From contig BROE01000009.1 in assembly GCA_036571765.1 (NCBI GenBank), positions 11,514,593-11,578,592 of the forward strand: 64,000 nucleotides of DNA. The letters run 5' to 3'. Below are positions 50,628-62,300 of the stretch, in pieces. The position numbers were made by a program, and so were the translations under genes. The stretch is from Plecoglossus altivelis. Its lineage: Eukaryota; Chordata; Actinopteri; Osmeriformes; Plecoglossidae. A model generated the notes under the pieces. That model saw only the letters and a program-made list of their open reading frames with translations. It was not told where the DNA came from and ran no database searches. How positions within the stretch are numbered: position 1 is the stretch's first letter; each line of letters begins with the position of its first letter.

Positions 50628-50987
50628 GTCATGTGTGCTGCGGTGACGCCCATGTCATGTGTGCTGCGGTGACGCCCATGTCATGTGTGCTGGAGTGATG
50701 CCCATGTCATGTGTGCTGCGGTGACGCCCATGTCATGTGTGCTGCGGTGACGCCCATGTCATGTGTGCTGTGGTGATGCCCATGTCATGTGTGCTGCGGT
50801 GATGCCCATGTCATGTGTGCTGCGGTGACGCCCATGTCACGTGTGCTGCAGTGATGCCCATGTCATGTGTGCTGCGGTGATGCCCATGTCACGTGTGCTG
50901 TAGTGATGCCCATGTCATGTGTGCTGCAGTGATGCCCATGTCATGCGTGCTGGAGTGATGCCCATGTCATATGTGCTGCAGTGACGC
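50628..50987 (+). repeat. 26-bp minisatellite, about 14 copies
   Basis: The unit CATGTCATGTGTGCTGCGGT plus GACGCC is repeated head to tail. Variants are confined to a few positions (CGGTGACG, CAGTGATG, GAGTGATG, TAGTGATG, and occasional TCACGTGTG). Variants such as TCACGTGTG recur in non-adjacent units, the pattern of unequal exchange in a minisatellite. It is not a coding repeat: 26 is not a multiple of 3. Confidence 0.97.
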
Positions 50988-50989
50988 TA

Positions 50990-52900
50990 GCCCAGAAACA
51001 CAGTTCTGTTTTTTTAGAGAACTGCATCAGTTTCATATGTTTCATGCTCTAACTCTGAAAAGGTTAAATAATGAGTTGGTTCTTAAACTCCCCCAAGACC
51101 TACGTCAGAGACTTCAGTGTTCGCACATGCTCAGGTCATTTATTTCTATCGGCATGGCAAACCAGTGAAAGATCAACTAGACAGATGTATTGTTGTTGTG
51201 TGTATTGCATATTCCTCTGATGTCATTTGAGACCATCTATTTTGCAACCAGTGTATTGGTTAATGAACTAGAACACATCACAGACCTGATGACTTTACAC
51301 TGCATGAAAGTAAAGGTCTCCTCGTTCATTAGACATTGGCTTGTTCACAATTCCCAAATGATTTGTTCAATAGCAATTTGTTCTTGAAATGCATTCACTG
51401 CTATGAGGATCAAGTCATGTTCTCACTGACAAGGTAAGACTCATTCAACCAGCCAATCAAACTAACCAACCAGAAAAACAGGGTCAAAAGGACATATGTT
51501 AATGTCATGTGACACACTTGATGTAGTCTACCCAAAGCCAATGAAACGAAATGAAAAGTGTGTCGTAACATTCAGTCTTCGTGACAAATCAATCCCACCT
51601 GAAATACCTCCAGGTGTTTAAAATGCTGTCGCACCCATGTTTGACACACAAAACAAACCATGTCCAATCTTTTGCAGGTTTGCTTACAGGTTTAACCGTC
51701 GATGGATTGGCGACTCACCTCCGGCTCAAATTTCAGAGAAGTTTCTGACATTTCTGGCAGCAGCGGTTTGCTGTGGTTCAGCACAGACCAGAAACATCCC
51801 TGTGTAGCACCAGCCTGAGTGAGGCCTGTCTAACTTAGTTTGTACCCTAGTGCAGTGCCGTCTTGCCTAAAGCCAAGAATCTGTCCAGGAAACAGTACTC
51901 ATGAATGTTTGATATACTCTCTCTATATCGCTCTGGCTTGACCCATGGTGCGGTTTTGTCTGAATAGAAACTTTTCTCATTTTTGGGGGGTAGTTTTCTT
52001 GAAGGGGTGTATATTATAGTGGCAATTACATTTTTTATTGTTGAATGCTCTGGTAATATTAAAGACAATGCGGGTCTGTGGACAATGTGGTCGAACTTAT
52101 TGCTCTTAGTCCACATTTGTATTTTTTTGTGTTAGAGTTTTTGACTGCATTTCTACAATGTTCCCTGATTAGATTGCAGTAATGACTATATCTAATATTG
52201 AGTATTAATTATGTCTAAAAGATGACTGCAACAAAACTAAAATTGCTTTATGTTCACTTGGCATTGACTGTTGCACTGGAAGTCAACCCTGTCTTCAATT
52301 GATATTCTGAGACAGTTTTCAAAGAGAAATATCTACCTGAAGGGAGGATGAAAAGCAGCAGTATATGTTTAGATTGTCGCAGTCAACTCTGACCCCTGTG
52401 TTCTTCTCTGTCGTCACCCCTCTGAAGTGGAGCCGGTGGTTCTTTTCTAACAAGGCTTCGGTAAGAAGCAACCCTAACTGTGCTATTTCTTTCACTTCCT
52501 CTCGGAGTGACGCATGGTGTCCGCTGTTCTCAAAAGTAATTTTGTTTGAACTAATGAGCAGCTAGAGGAGTGGTTCCACGGTTGGTTTTTAAACAGCTTT
52601 GATGAATGACTCCTGTCCCAGTGGCTCACGTTGTCATTAGCTTGACATCAGATAGAAGTGAAGTCCTAAAGAAAATGGAAAATTGATTTACCACAATTTT
52701 TACCCGGAGCATATAGTTCATCCTTGTAATCCAATGCGACTTTGCACAGAGCCAGTAAGAAAATGCCAACTGTGTATTCTGCCAGGCAGCCGTGTGGAAA
52801 GACACCATTTTAATCAGTGGTTATGCTCACATTTCACCATGGCGCATTGGACGTAATAGAATCTGAAAGACATAAACACAATCTCAAATCTCAATTACAT
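50990..52900. other. alk-wdr43 intergenic; no gene seen
   Basis: AT-rich unique-looking sequence with chance open frames only. Confidence 0.5.
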
Positions 52901-53260
52901 TTTATTGGAATTAGCTGAAATGCCAATGTTGTTCGCTTCATAAAGAGAATCCCATTCCGCTCCCGCATTAACTAATTACAACATTTTGGGTCTTGATGAA
53001 GGCTTTATAAATCTTTGATAAGGTCACACACAGATTATTCACAAACCATCAAGTGATGCCAGTGTCACATATGAGCACCTATTGTCCCCCAGATTATCAG
53101 CTTCCTTTAAAGGAAAATCCTTGTGAGACCTATGCAGCCTTCATCAGTAGGCTTTTAATTAACGGTTTATGAAGCCTTTAAAATGGTTGCACCTGCGAAG
53201 TGTGTTTCAACGCAGTGAGTTACAGTCAAATGTGCACTTCAGCCAAATAAAAACAGCCTA
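52900..53260. other. candidate conserved non-coding block, intergenic
   Basis: The block combines a TCCTTTAAAGGA palindrome (53103-53114), TTTTAATTAACGG, and inverted copies of a GAAGGCTTTATAAA / TTTATGAAGCCTTT-like word near 52997 and 53166. The composition resembles vertebrate conserved non-coding elements. Conservation cannot be tested here. Confidence 0.25.
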
Positions 53261-55240
53261 ATAACTGAAAATTCCCCTTTGTTTTTTCAGAGGCTAAACA
53301 CAAACTCATTTTTTGTGAAAGGCGTTTACTGATTTTTCATAACTTTAACAACAGGGACATCTTGTGGCCATTTAAAAGACCATTTTTAAAAACCTCAACA
53401 GCTTTAATGATCAGTCGTCCTCATCAAGGGTAATTAAGATTCACAAATCCTCTGAGGACAGGACTGGTTACATTAAAACTTACTGTAAATCCCATATTGC
53501 TTTAATTTGGTCCAATCAATGATCTGAAGATCAACACAACACAGAGGGGCGTGTACAGTTACGCAACTGTTCGGTAGCTATGAGTACCCGGTCACCTGTA
53601 TTCAAAGCCTAGCGTCGATATTATCCATAACAAAGGATTACTCATCAGGCAGGCTTCTGGGTAGGAGTGACAGAAAAGGATTCAAGAGTCAATGAGCAAT
53701 CAAGTCTGCATTCAGCACGAGTGGGTCAATATTCTCAAGGCTCCGCTGCTGAAAAAGTGAGCACACACAAGCAGAGAGCGGAACCAAGCTGGCACACACA
53801 GCCCCATGCCAAGATCAACATGTAAAGTCATGCCCATATATAACACCACATCAGTAGGGTTTGTTTTACAGCCCAAGTGATCTTTACCAGACTATGGCTG
53901 ATATAACAAATACTAATAGAATAAGGTAAATAATCAGAGAAGTTGACGTTGCCTTTTATATACTATAATGTTAAAAGAAATAGCTTTCACTAAATGGTCA
54001 ACGTTTTTCTTATTCTTCACTTGGTTTAATGGAATACAATCTGGTGCAAAATGTGATTAGCCACCATTAACTTTGCATCCGTAATAATACCAGTGATCCT
54101 TGGTCTAGCTGAACCACATTTTAAAATGTCTGTATCAAAGTAGCATTCGCTTTTCGCTGGGTTACCTGACGCTAAACATCTAGTAGGGTCCTCAATATCA
54201 ATTTCAATAAGTAGCCACCAAAATCATGACCTCTAATTCCATCAACCATCTACTGTAGATAGTAGAAGTTCGAAATGCGCTCTTGCACGGATATTAATGA
54301 GAGGGTCACAACATAAAACGGCTGTAACCGTTTGCGTGAGTGTGAAAGAGAAAGCTGGAGAGCTTGCATGCTATTGAATCAAAAATGTATTCTTTTACCG
54401 TTACACTGCCAGGTGGTTGGCGTAGACACATTCAGAATGATTCCTGATTCAGGATCTATTTAGTGGTATGACCACTAAGACCAAGGTGCAGTCCCGCTAT
54501 TCAGGACTTTTAACTGAACTTTTTGGAAAGCAACAAAAAAAAAAGCATGTGCATGGTCACGTTGAACTCGGTTTTGACTAATCCTGTGCCTGATCAGTCC
54601 GTCTCGGTCACCCACAGACAAGGTACAAGGAGGCTTCAAAAGGTTCACATCACTCAGGGTTCTTGACTCAAAAATTAAATGATTAGCTGTTTCAATGGGG
54701 TTGAAGTGACTGGAAGTGGTTGAATTGGTTTGCATCGACCCAAAACACCACATCCTGGGTTTTCATTTCAGGTAGGACAACTGAGTCCTTCACTTTTATT
54801 ACGATCTCTTCTCACCCTGCTAAAGGATGGAAATTCCCGTTTACTCAATAGAAAAGGCCACCGGGATAACACCTCTGAACTTTAATACAACCTCATCAAC
54901 TTTCTTGTGTAACATATCATGGAAGCATTTCAACCTGCTGGAATGCCTCTTCAATACCATTACAAAGCTCAAATGAATCGAGTTTAGTATTTTCATGTTC
55001 TTTTGTATGAGTATCTCCAAATATCAGTTTATGTTCTAGGTTAGATTTCTATCAAATAATTATAATGGCACAACCAAACACCAGATCATAATGTCAAAGC
55101 AGATGTACAATGGATGGCCTGAAAGGCCAAAAGTAAGAACGGTCAAACTATAAAGGATCATTGGATGAATCCTTAAGACAGAAGAGCCTAGCCCATCAGG
55201 CCCCAGTCTTTGTATTGTTGAGACACAAACCATTTGGTAA
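53260..55240. other. intergenic downstream of wdr43; no gene seen
   Basis: No exon, RNA gene or clear repeat was recognised between the last candidate poly(A) signal of wdr43 and the preceding block. Confidence 0.5.
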
Positions 55241-55245
55241 ACCCA

Positions 55246-56175
55246 TTTATTGCCCTTCCTCAGCAAAGGTGGTATCAGTTCAGCTATAATAGCCCCTTTG
55301 GCTATGAGATGGAGGGAGCCGATTGGGTGATGGACCACAAAATAATGCATAAGAAAGAGAAGAGGACAAATACTGAGCAGAGGGAGAGGAAATAGGAGAC
55401 AAACAATATCAAAGTTCAGGTGGGAGGATTGACTGAATGTCCTTTAATCCAGAGGCTTGTGGAAGATGCTGTATGGACAGGAGGGAGGAAGGAGCAGGAG
55501 GAAGGAGCAGGAGGGAGGAAGGAAGGAGCAAGGAAGGAGCAGGGGGGGAGGAAGGGGAGCTCATACAAACACTGCACTGTACATACAGATTCACATTGCG
55601 TAAGGCCATGATCTACAGTCACGCCCACCTCAAGAACAAGCAGTGAGGGGGATGTTCTGTACACAAGTCAACAGTACAGACACCAACCCAACCATCTCAA
55701 CCTGCAAACCCTTGTTCTAAAGAGTGCACAGATGAACTCCTCACTCATTCAGGTTCAAAGCTTTGGAGTCAGATTTCTGATTCTGACAGTTCCTCACGCC
55801 TGGCTTTCCTACCAGAGTCTATTAAGGAAGAGAAGCGCAGTAGTACACTTGCAGATCAAGGGGTTGTGGAGACTGGGAACCAAAACTAATGGGGAAAAAA
55901 GCAGGAACAAGTTGCATGGATTTGAGTCCAAGGAGCAGCTTTTCAAAATGGTGGCTTCTCTGAATGTTTTGGGTTTGAAGTGTGTCCGTCTCAGCGGCCA
56001 TAAGAGCCCTGCAACCTCAAGTACGCTGTCCTTTGCTTGCGTTTTCCTAAAACCATTTTTTTGTTCTGATACAATAAAATCAAAAGCATGAAAATAAAAT
56101 GAAAGTATATATATAATAATCTTTCAGGTCCATTTCTTTCTCCATCATTTGAGTTTTGATTGGCTTCTTTCAATC
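55246..56175 (-). other. probable wdr43 3' UTR with two candidate poly(A) signals
   Basis: Downstream of the stop, the first poly(A)-signal-like hexamers on the minus strand are ATTAAA at 55443-55448, followed by a TTGTTTGTCT-type stretch near 55400, and AATAAA at 55246-55251, followed by GGTTTGTGTC. The UTR would be about 0.75-0.95 kb and would include a long CT-rich tract. Its end is inferred, not shown. Confidence 0.45.
55478..55558. repeat. polypurine (GGA/GGAGCA) tract within the probable wdr43 3' UTR
   Basis: About 80 bp of GGAGGAAGGAGCA-type imperfect repeats on the plus strand, so the wdr43 sense strand is TCC-rich. It is mirror-repeat and triplex prone. Confidence 0.9.
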
Positions 56176-56316
56176 TTATTCCTCTTCGCTCTCGTTCTCT
56201 GGTTCCATGTCCGAATCACCATTTTCTTTCGATTCCGTCCTCCCATCTTCATCCACCCCTTTTCCTGCCTTGTCCTCCTCCATAGCCTCATCCATGCCCT
56301 CCTCATCTTCCCAGTT
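56176..56316 (-). CDS. wdr43: wdr43 last coding exon (18) with stop codon
   Basis: 46 codons plus TAA at 56176-56178. It begins NWEDEEGMDEAMEED and ends GDSDMEPENESEEE, nearly identical to the human C-terminus GDSDLDPENESEEE. The whole exon is strongly acidic. Acceptor AACAG|AAC. Confidence 0.96.
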   Translation of the reverse strand, partial: NWEDEEGMDEAMEEDKAGKGVDEDGRTESKENGDSDMEPENESEEE

Positions 56317-59300
56317 CTGTTTGACATCAGAATATGTAAATGGAGACTAGCAATACAGCAAAAAAAAATCAGTGTAATACTGAGCAGGTCCCCGTTAGTC
56401 CTAAACACCCAGTAATCAGACTTACATCAGAGTCCTCATCAGGAAGCCCCTCATCTCCAGAGGCATCATCTTCATCAGATGATTCTATGAAGAGAGAGGA
56501 AGGGGGGGGAATCATGAGTAAGGAGTACTAGACTCTCTTATTCCATCAGCTCAAACCCCAGACAGAAATCAAGAGGGGCAGGACAACATGTGTGCCAGCT
56601 CCCGCACCACCGCAGGCGTGGTCCTTACTCCTGGTGATTGACTGAAAGACGCACGGGTCATAAACCCAATGACGGTGACTTCTCCTTCGTCCGGTGCACC
56701 TTCTGCAGAGAGGTCCTTCTGCTCTGCCAGCCACCAGTAAGCCTACAGGCAGGCAGCTCTGCAACCCCTCTCTTATGAACTCCCCTTTATGAGCACGTGG
56801 CAACAGAATCCTTGGCAAGCGTTTCAGAAATCGCAGCCGGGCCTAACCATTTCATAATGGGCAATTTTCGATGCAGTTCAATAAAAGCGATTCATACAGT
56901 GCAGTAATGAGCGAACAGTGCAGGGTCTTGTTGTTTGCCCAAAAGGGGAGGCTACGTAATGACTGAACGCTGCCTGTTCAGTTGCCAAGCAACAGGGAGT
57001 CACGTTTGCGTGAAGTGCATCAGCAAGTCAGACTATGGGAAAGGCTAATTTGCCTATGCATCTATACAGGTTCGCACACGTTTAAGAGGGCAGAGATTTG
57101 TCTTCATGTGTTTTTCCCTGTCTCCCTCATTACATGCATAAAGGGGACATAGCATTCGGGTAACTTAATTACACTCACATGAACAGTGAAAGTGCATATT
57201 ACACCATGGACAGGTCTCAGGTTGCCAAGTGGCCAACAGTTAACCTATTCTGAGGCATGGGGAGACTGGGTAATGATGTGGTTTCAGAACACTGAAGACA
57301 TGGGAGACTTGATGAGGCAGTGAGGGGAGGGAGAGGTCGATGGGACTTACCCTCCTCGTACACCAGCTTGGCAGTGTGGTCCACATCTGTGACCGTGTCC
57401 CTACTGTCAGGCGTCGCCATCTGGTGGACGAGCAACAGAAACACATTCAAGTAGTTCTAGACGACGTTTGAAATGATGAGTTTTAATGTTCATTTCTTGC
57501 AGATTATTCTACATTGCCCTCCATGTGAATGGAAATGTGAAAGTAATTGCTTTACTTAATCCAGAGAAAGATGAATGATGCAAAAACAAAAACAAGTCGC
57601 TCTTTATGCTTGTTCGACACCCTCTTCCAACTTCCAATAGAGGTATTACATAACTCTCCCATCCTTCAATGTCTATCCAATGTACATAAACAGCAGTGAG
57701 TCTGCCCTCCCTTTACACTGCTGCCCTTGTAACCCTTCTGCCCATTTTCAGATGGCTGCTGTTTCAATACAGGTTGACATTTTGCATGCTTGATCTTTTA
57801 ACCATATTTTCATAGGTTATGCGCGTTCAAAAACAAAACCCCACACAATTCTGACTTGCCCATCCCAATGCACCTGCAACACATGGCGATACGGCCAGAC
57901 ATACCTGTGTTGTAAACAAGAACAGTTTTCCGTGTAGCTTGGTCAACTTATGGAAAATCTTCACTCTGCTTTCAATCATGTGGTACAGCACCCCTAACTG
58001 GGACACCAAATCTGGCAACTGGGGAGGAAAAAACCAACATGGATCAGTATGATCATGTACAATAGGAACCTAGCCAAGCAGCAAACCCTGAACAGGCAGC
58101 AGTGCGTCATGTTGAAGCCCTGTCAGCCTAGAGCTCAACTACCTGTGTGAATGCCACATAAAGGTCACTCAAGGATGACGTGGGGAGGAGCGGGGGGGCA
58201 AGTTTTCATGCCAGACATGCCTTTTCCCAGCCTTAGCATTAAAACTAACATCAGACCACAACCACTTTGATAAAACGCCCATCAGGAGGCCTGTCACGTT
58301 GACCAGACCAAAACCTGGCACCACTAGAGAGTGCAGCCTTGATTAGAGGCAACCGTGACAGTTGACTGAAAACAATGAGGAGAAAAGACCACAGGCTGCT
58401 GTTCCTCCAACTCACCGAGGCCAAGTAGGAGGTGTGGTGGACGAGAACAGCCTTCAGCCAGCGTACCATGAGCACCGCCCTGTTGAGCGAGACATCATGT
58501 GATGCAAGCAGGAGACATTTCCAATGTGCAGTGGACTACTTCCAGAATCTGAAGTTAAAGACTTAAAATACAATTTTGAAGGGAGAGAGGAGACAAAAAA
58601 AAAAACTTACGCAAATGGATGTGATTGCAGTCTTTTGGTGATCTAAGGAAGGAATGTACAGAACATGTTTAGTAACACTGGAATGAGAGCTCCCAGCTCC
58701 ATCTCCACGTTCAGAAGCATGACATCAGTCAACAAAAGATTCTGAACAAACCTCCTCCACCAATGGCAAGACAGCAGGTAAGGGTAACCTAGAAACCGTT
58801 TTCTTTATCAACATCTCCTTCCGAGTCTGGAACACTTTCTGTTGGAGTAGGAGGCAAATGATAAACAATTTATGCCTGTGTAGACATCGTTCCGCTTCAG
58901 TTATAAGCAGGTTAGTTCTGTCAATATCCACTCCATGTCACACTCACATTAAGGATTTGATTATCCTTGCTTTCCAGGCCCTGCACGAGCAGCACAGCAT
59001 AGTTGTCAGTCTGTAGAGAAGAGGTCCCCTTATCAGCACCAGACGCATGAGACAGCTCAATCTCTCCCAGGCGCTCCTCTATAGACATCTGGTGGGAGGA
59101 GGAGGCGGGGGGGGGGGGGTGAGAAGGGGTTTAGCGCTAGGACCGATGCTTCATGCTCTTAACTGCCATTGAGACCCATAGTAGCAAAGTCTGGTGACAG
59201 GTGACCAGGGGTATGATCTTGCTGTAACTTGGGTGGATGTGCCTGGAACAAAGTTGGCAACAAAATGGAAGTCAGCAGGACACAGCTTCTGCTGTCAACT

Positions 59301-62300
59301 GAGAACAAGAGCGTGGACAGATCCTGCTGTTCAGCTCCTCTCCGTTTGGTGAAACAGCGGTGCAGCAGTGATGTAACAGTGGTTTAACAGTGGTGCAGCA
59401 GTCATGTAACAGTGGTACAGCAGTGATGCGGCAGTGGTGTAGCATCGCAGTGTTACCTCTCTCGTGTCGCTGCCCTGTTTCCTCTTCTCTGATGTCACTG
59501 GAGCCACTTTCAAAGGAGCCTGATGACCAGGAAGTCCAGGAATAAGAAATTTGCTCTTTGCGTTGACAACGGGAGTTTTAACCTGAAAGAGAAGGACTTT
59601 AATGGAACAAGCGACTCATGATCTTCATTAATTGATTTCAAGTGAAGAACAAATTCTACTTCAATGTTCAATATTACGTCTGGCAGCTTGAGTGTTTTAT
59701 AGATTGCGCTGGTAGTATATCCATCTAAGCAGGTAGTTTGCCTGTGTGCAACCCGTTTGCTTTCTTTGAGAACAAGCAGACAAGGACATCAAACATGTCT
59801 GTTGCTAGGCATTACCTTGGATATGCTGGTTTCCATAGAGAGGGATAAGGTGGTCTTCACATCTCGCGTCAGGCAGATGTGTCTCTCTCCTGTGTCAATC
59901 TCCTACAGGCCAGGGGAGAGACATGGTCATGGACAACATCAAGACTGGACGAAGATTAGACTATATAGAGACCAGCACAGAAACATGGTCATGGGCAACA
60001 TCAGTGCTCTTCACTACACAGCTAGACAGGGATCAAGATGACCTAAACATAAACACTACACTGACTTTGAGGGCTCCAGTCCATGGCAAGATAAAGACCT
60101 GATCATTTTCTTACCTCAACAGTGAATTTATGTAATGTTAACATATAGAAAGCCAGTAGCACTATACACTATACAGCCAGTAGCAGTATTCACTATACAG
60201 CTAACATTAGCTACATTGATATAACTCAAGAGCTTTATCCGTCTACTGCATTCAGAGTATATCTGTTTGCTTTTAAAGCTGCCATTTTTACATCCAATCA
60301 AAGTAATGTTAAAAGAATTTGACAATGGACTGGCAATTTAGTGATGTTCCTGCAAGAGTGTTGTCTTGAAAAATCAACTCTAATTAAAGTCCTTTGTACG
60401 ACAATGAGTCACCGGTCGATTCGAGGCAAGTCCTTTAAAAGGCAGTCTTGAGACATGGTCCTGTTGCAGTAGTCGACAAAGACAAAGCACAGTACTTAAT
60501 GTCCCCTGACACAAGTAAAGATGAGATAAGTAATTTAACTTGCATGTAAACAGGACTGTGACTCAACTCATCACCAGTCGTGTTAGGCAGGCAGGCAGAC
60601 AGACACACTGTCTCTACTTACTGTCCTCTCCATGACCGGCTGCAGGTGACTTCCATAGGCCAGGAGCAGAGTCCGTGTGTCTTTACCCAGGGCTACAGCC
60701 AGCAGGGGGACAGGCACCGGGGAGTCCTCCACACCAGACATCTGAACCGTGCAGCAGGGAGACAGGGGCTTCTTACAGGGTCTGAGGGGAGGAAGAGAGC
60801 AGAGAGACCACTTAAAAACAGGCATGCTGTTCTATTGAAAACACAGCTTCTCACAAGTCATTTCAGATGGTCAATATGTTAAAGGAAACGACTCGTATGT
60901 GCATCCTTGTCTCTGAGCACGTTGACTGCACCTGTGCACCAAGAGCCATTTTCACCAGCATTTCCCCAATGTCTGCATTGAGGGCAATATATGACACCTG
61001 GTGACGTGAAGTTTCCAGAAGGTTCTCACCCATTAAGAAAGTGCTCGAACAGATGCAGCTGCCCGTCTTTACACACCACCGCCATCCTCACCGCCTGGAA
61101 ACAGGAAAAGAAACAGAAGATGGATGAGGAACGTGCTGGTGTTGATCCTCTGGCTGATCACTGTCTACCCATAAGACATTGCTGCCATTACTAGACCCAT
61201 ACCTCTTCCTTGTTGTTGGAGGTGAAGAGATCGATGTGTTGGGGCTCGTCCGTCAGAGTGAAGGATACCACGGAGTTCTTGTCTTTACCGTCATCGCGGA
61301 CTTGCCTGGTGGGGGCAGAAAGGGATGACGGTGAAAAAGTAGCCATCATCCTGTTCACAATCCTTGTCTACCAACAGGACAAACACCCTAGATGCTTGTA
61401 TTGCTAGAGCGATTGACACGTTCGACAAGTTCAGACTGGCCAAATGTCAGTCAACCCTTTTTTTATATCTGTCAAACTGAAGCTTGAAAAATTAAAGAGC
61501 TCAACTTTCTAGTCTATTATCTATAGTAGGAAAATGTTGATCTGTAAAATGGTAACAAGAATGTAGATTGCGATTAGTCTTTAGTAAGAAGTATTGTCTC
61601 TAGACATCTGGAACTTTGTACTTGAACAACGATGAACCAAAAGGCCGTGGCTAAGAATTCCACTAAAGTTATTCATGCAATTCATTCATTCATGGCACAA
61701 CTACTTTGCAGTTGATAAATTAAAACTAGAGGTTAGTCATTAAACATGAGCAAGAAAGCACTAAGAGCTTTGGTGCGAAATCTCTTCCCAATGTCATTAG
61801 ACTTAGCCCTGTATTATCTGAATAAGAGCGTTTGCTGCCTTCACTCACCACACACTGAGGAGTCTGTCATGAGCAGCTCCAGACATGAAGTAGAGACCGT
61901 TGCTGTCAGGTGGCCTTGTAGTAGCAAAGCGCAGGGTCGTCACAGCAGTGGAGTGACCAGTGAATTTCTGAAGAGTCGCACAGAGGTGGTGACAGTTTAG
62001 AGGACATTAAGGACCCTGTGTATGAACTCATTTATAAGGCTGCTTGGAATGCCTATACGAGCCCACACAAAACTATGCCAAGTTAGCTGAAATAATGCAT
62101 GTTCCGAAATAAAAGGCTCGTCCCAGGTTTCTAGAGGACAAAAGAAAACGGCACGGCGCGCAAGTGACAAACAAAGGCCTAACACCCATTGTCTGGCATC
62201 ATAGCCTACATTCCCTTCTAGCTGCCCCCACTCACCCGGTACAACTCCTTGGTCTCCAGGTCCCACATCTTGATAACGTGTCCAGCTGAGAGCAGCAGCT

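Noticed and set aside
56075..56100. AATAAA hexamers as wdr43 poly(A) signals
   Set aside because: They lie on the plus strand, antisense to wdr43.
60540..60580. C/D-box snoRNA in wdr43 intron 8 (human WDR43 hosts SNORD53 and SNORD92)
   Set aside because: A GTGATGA C-box-like word is present on the sense strand, but no CTGA D box or terminal stem follows at a suitable distance. The other wdr43 introns also lack a convincing pair. A covariance-model search would decide.
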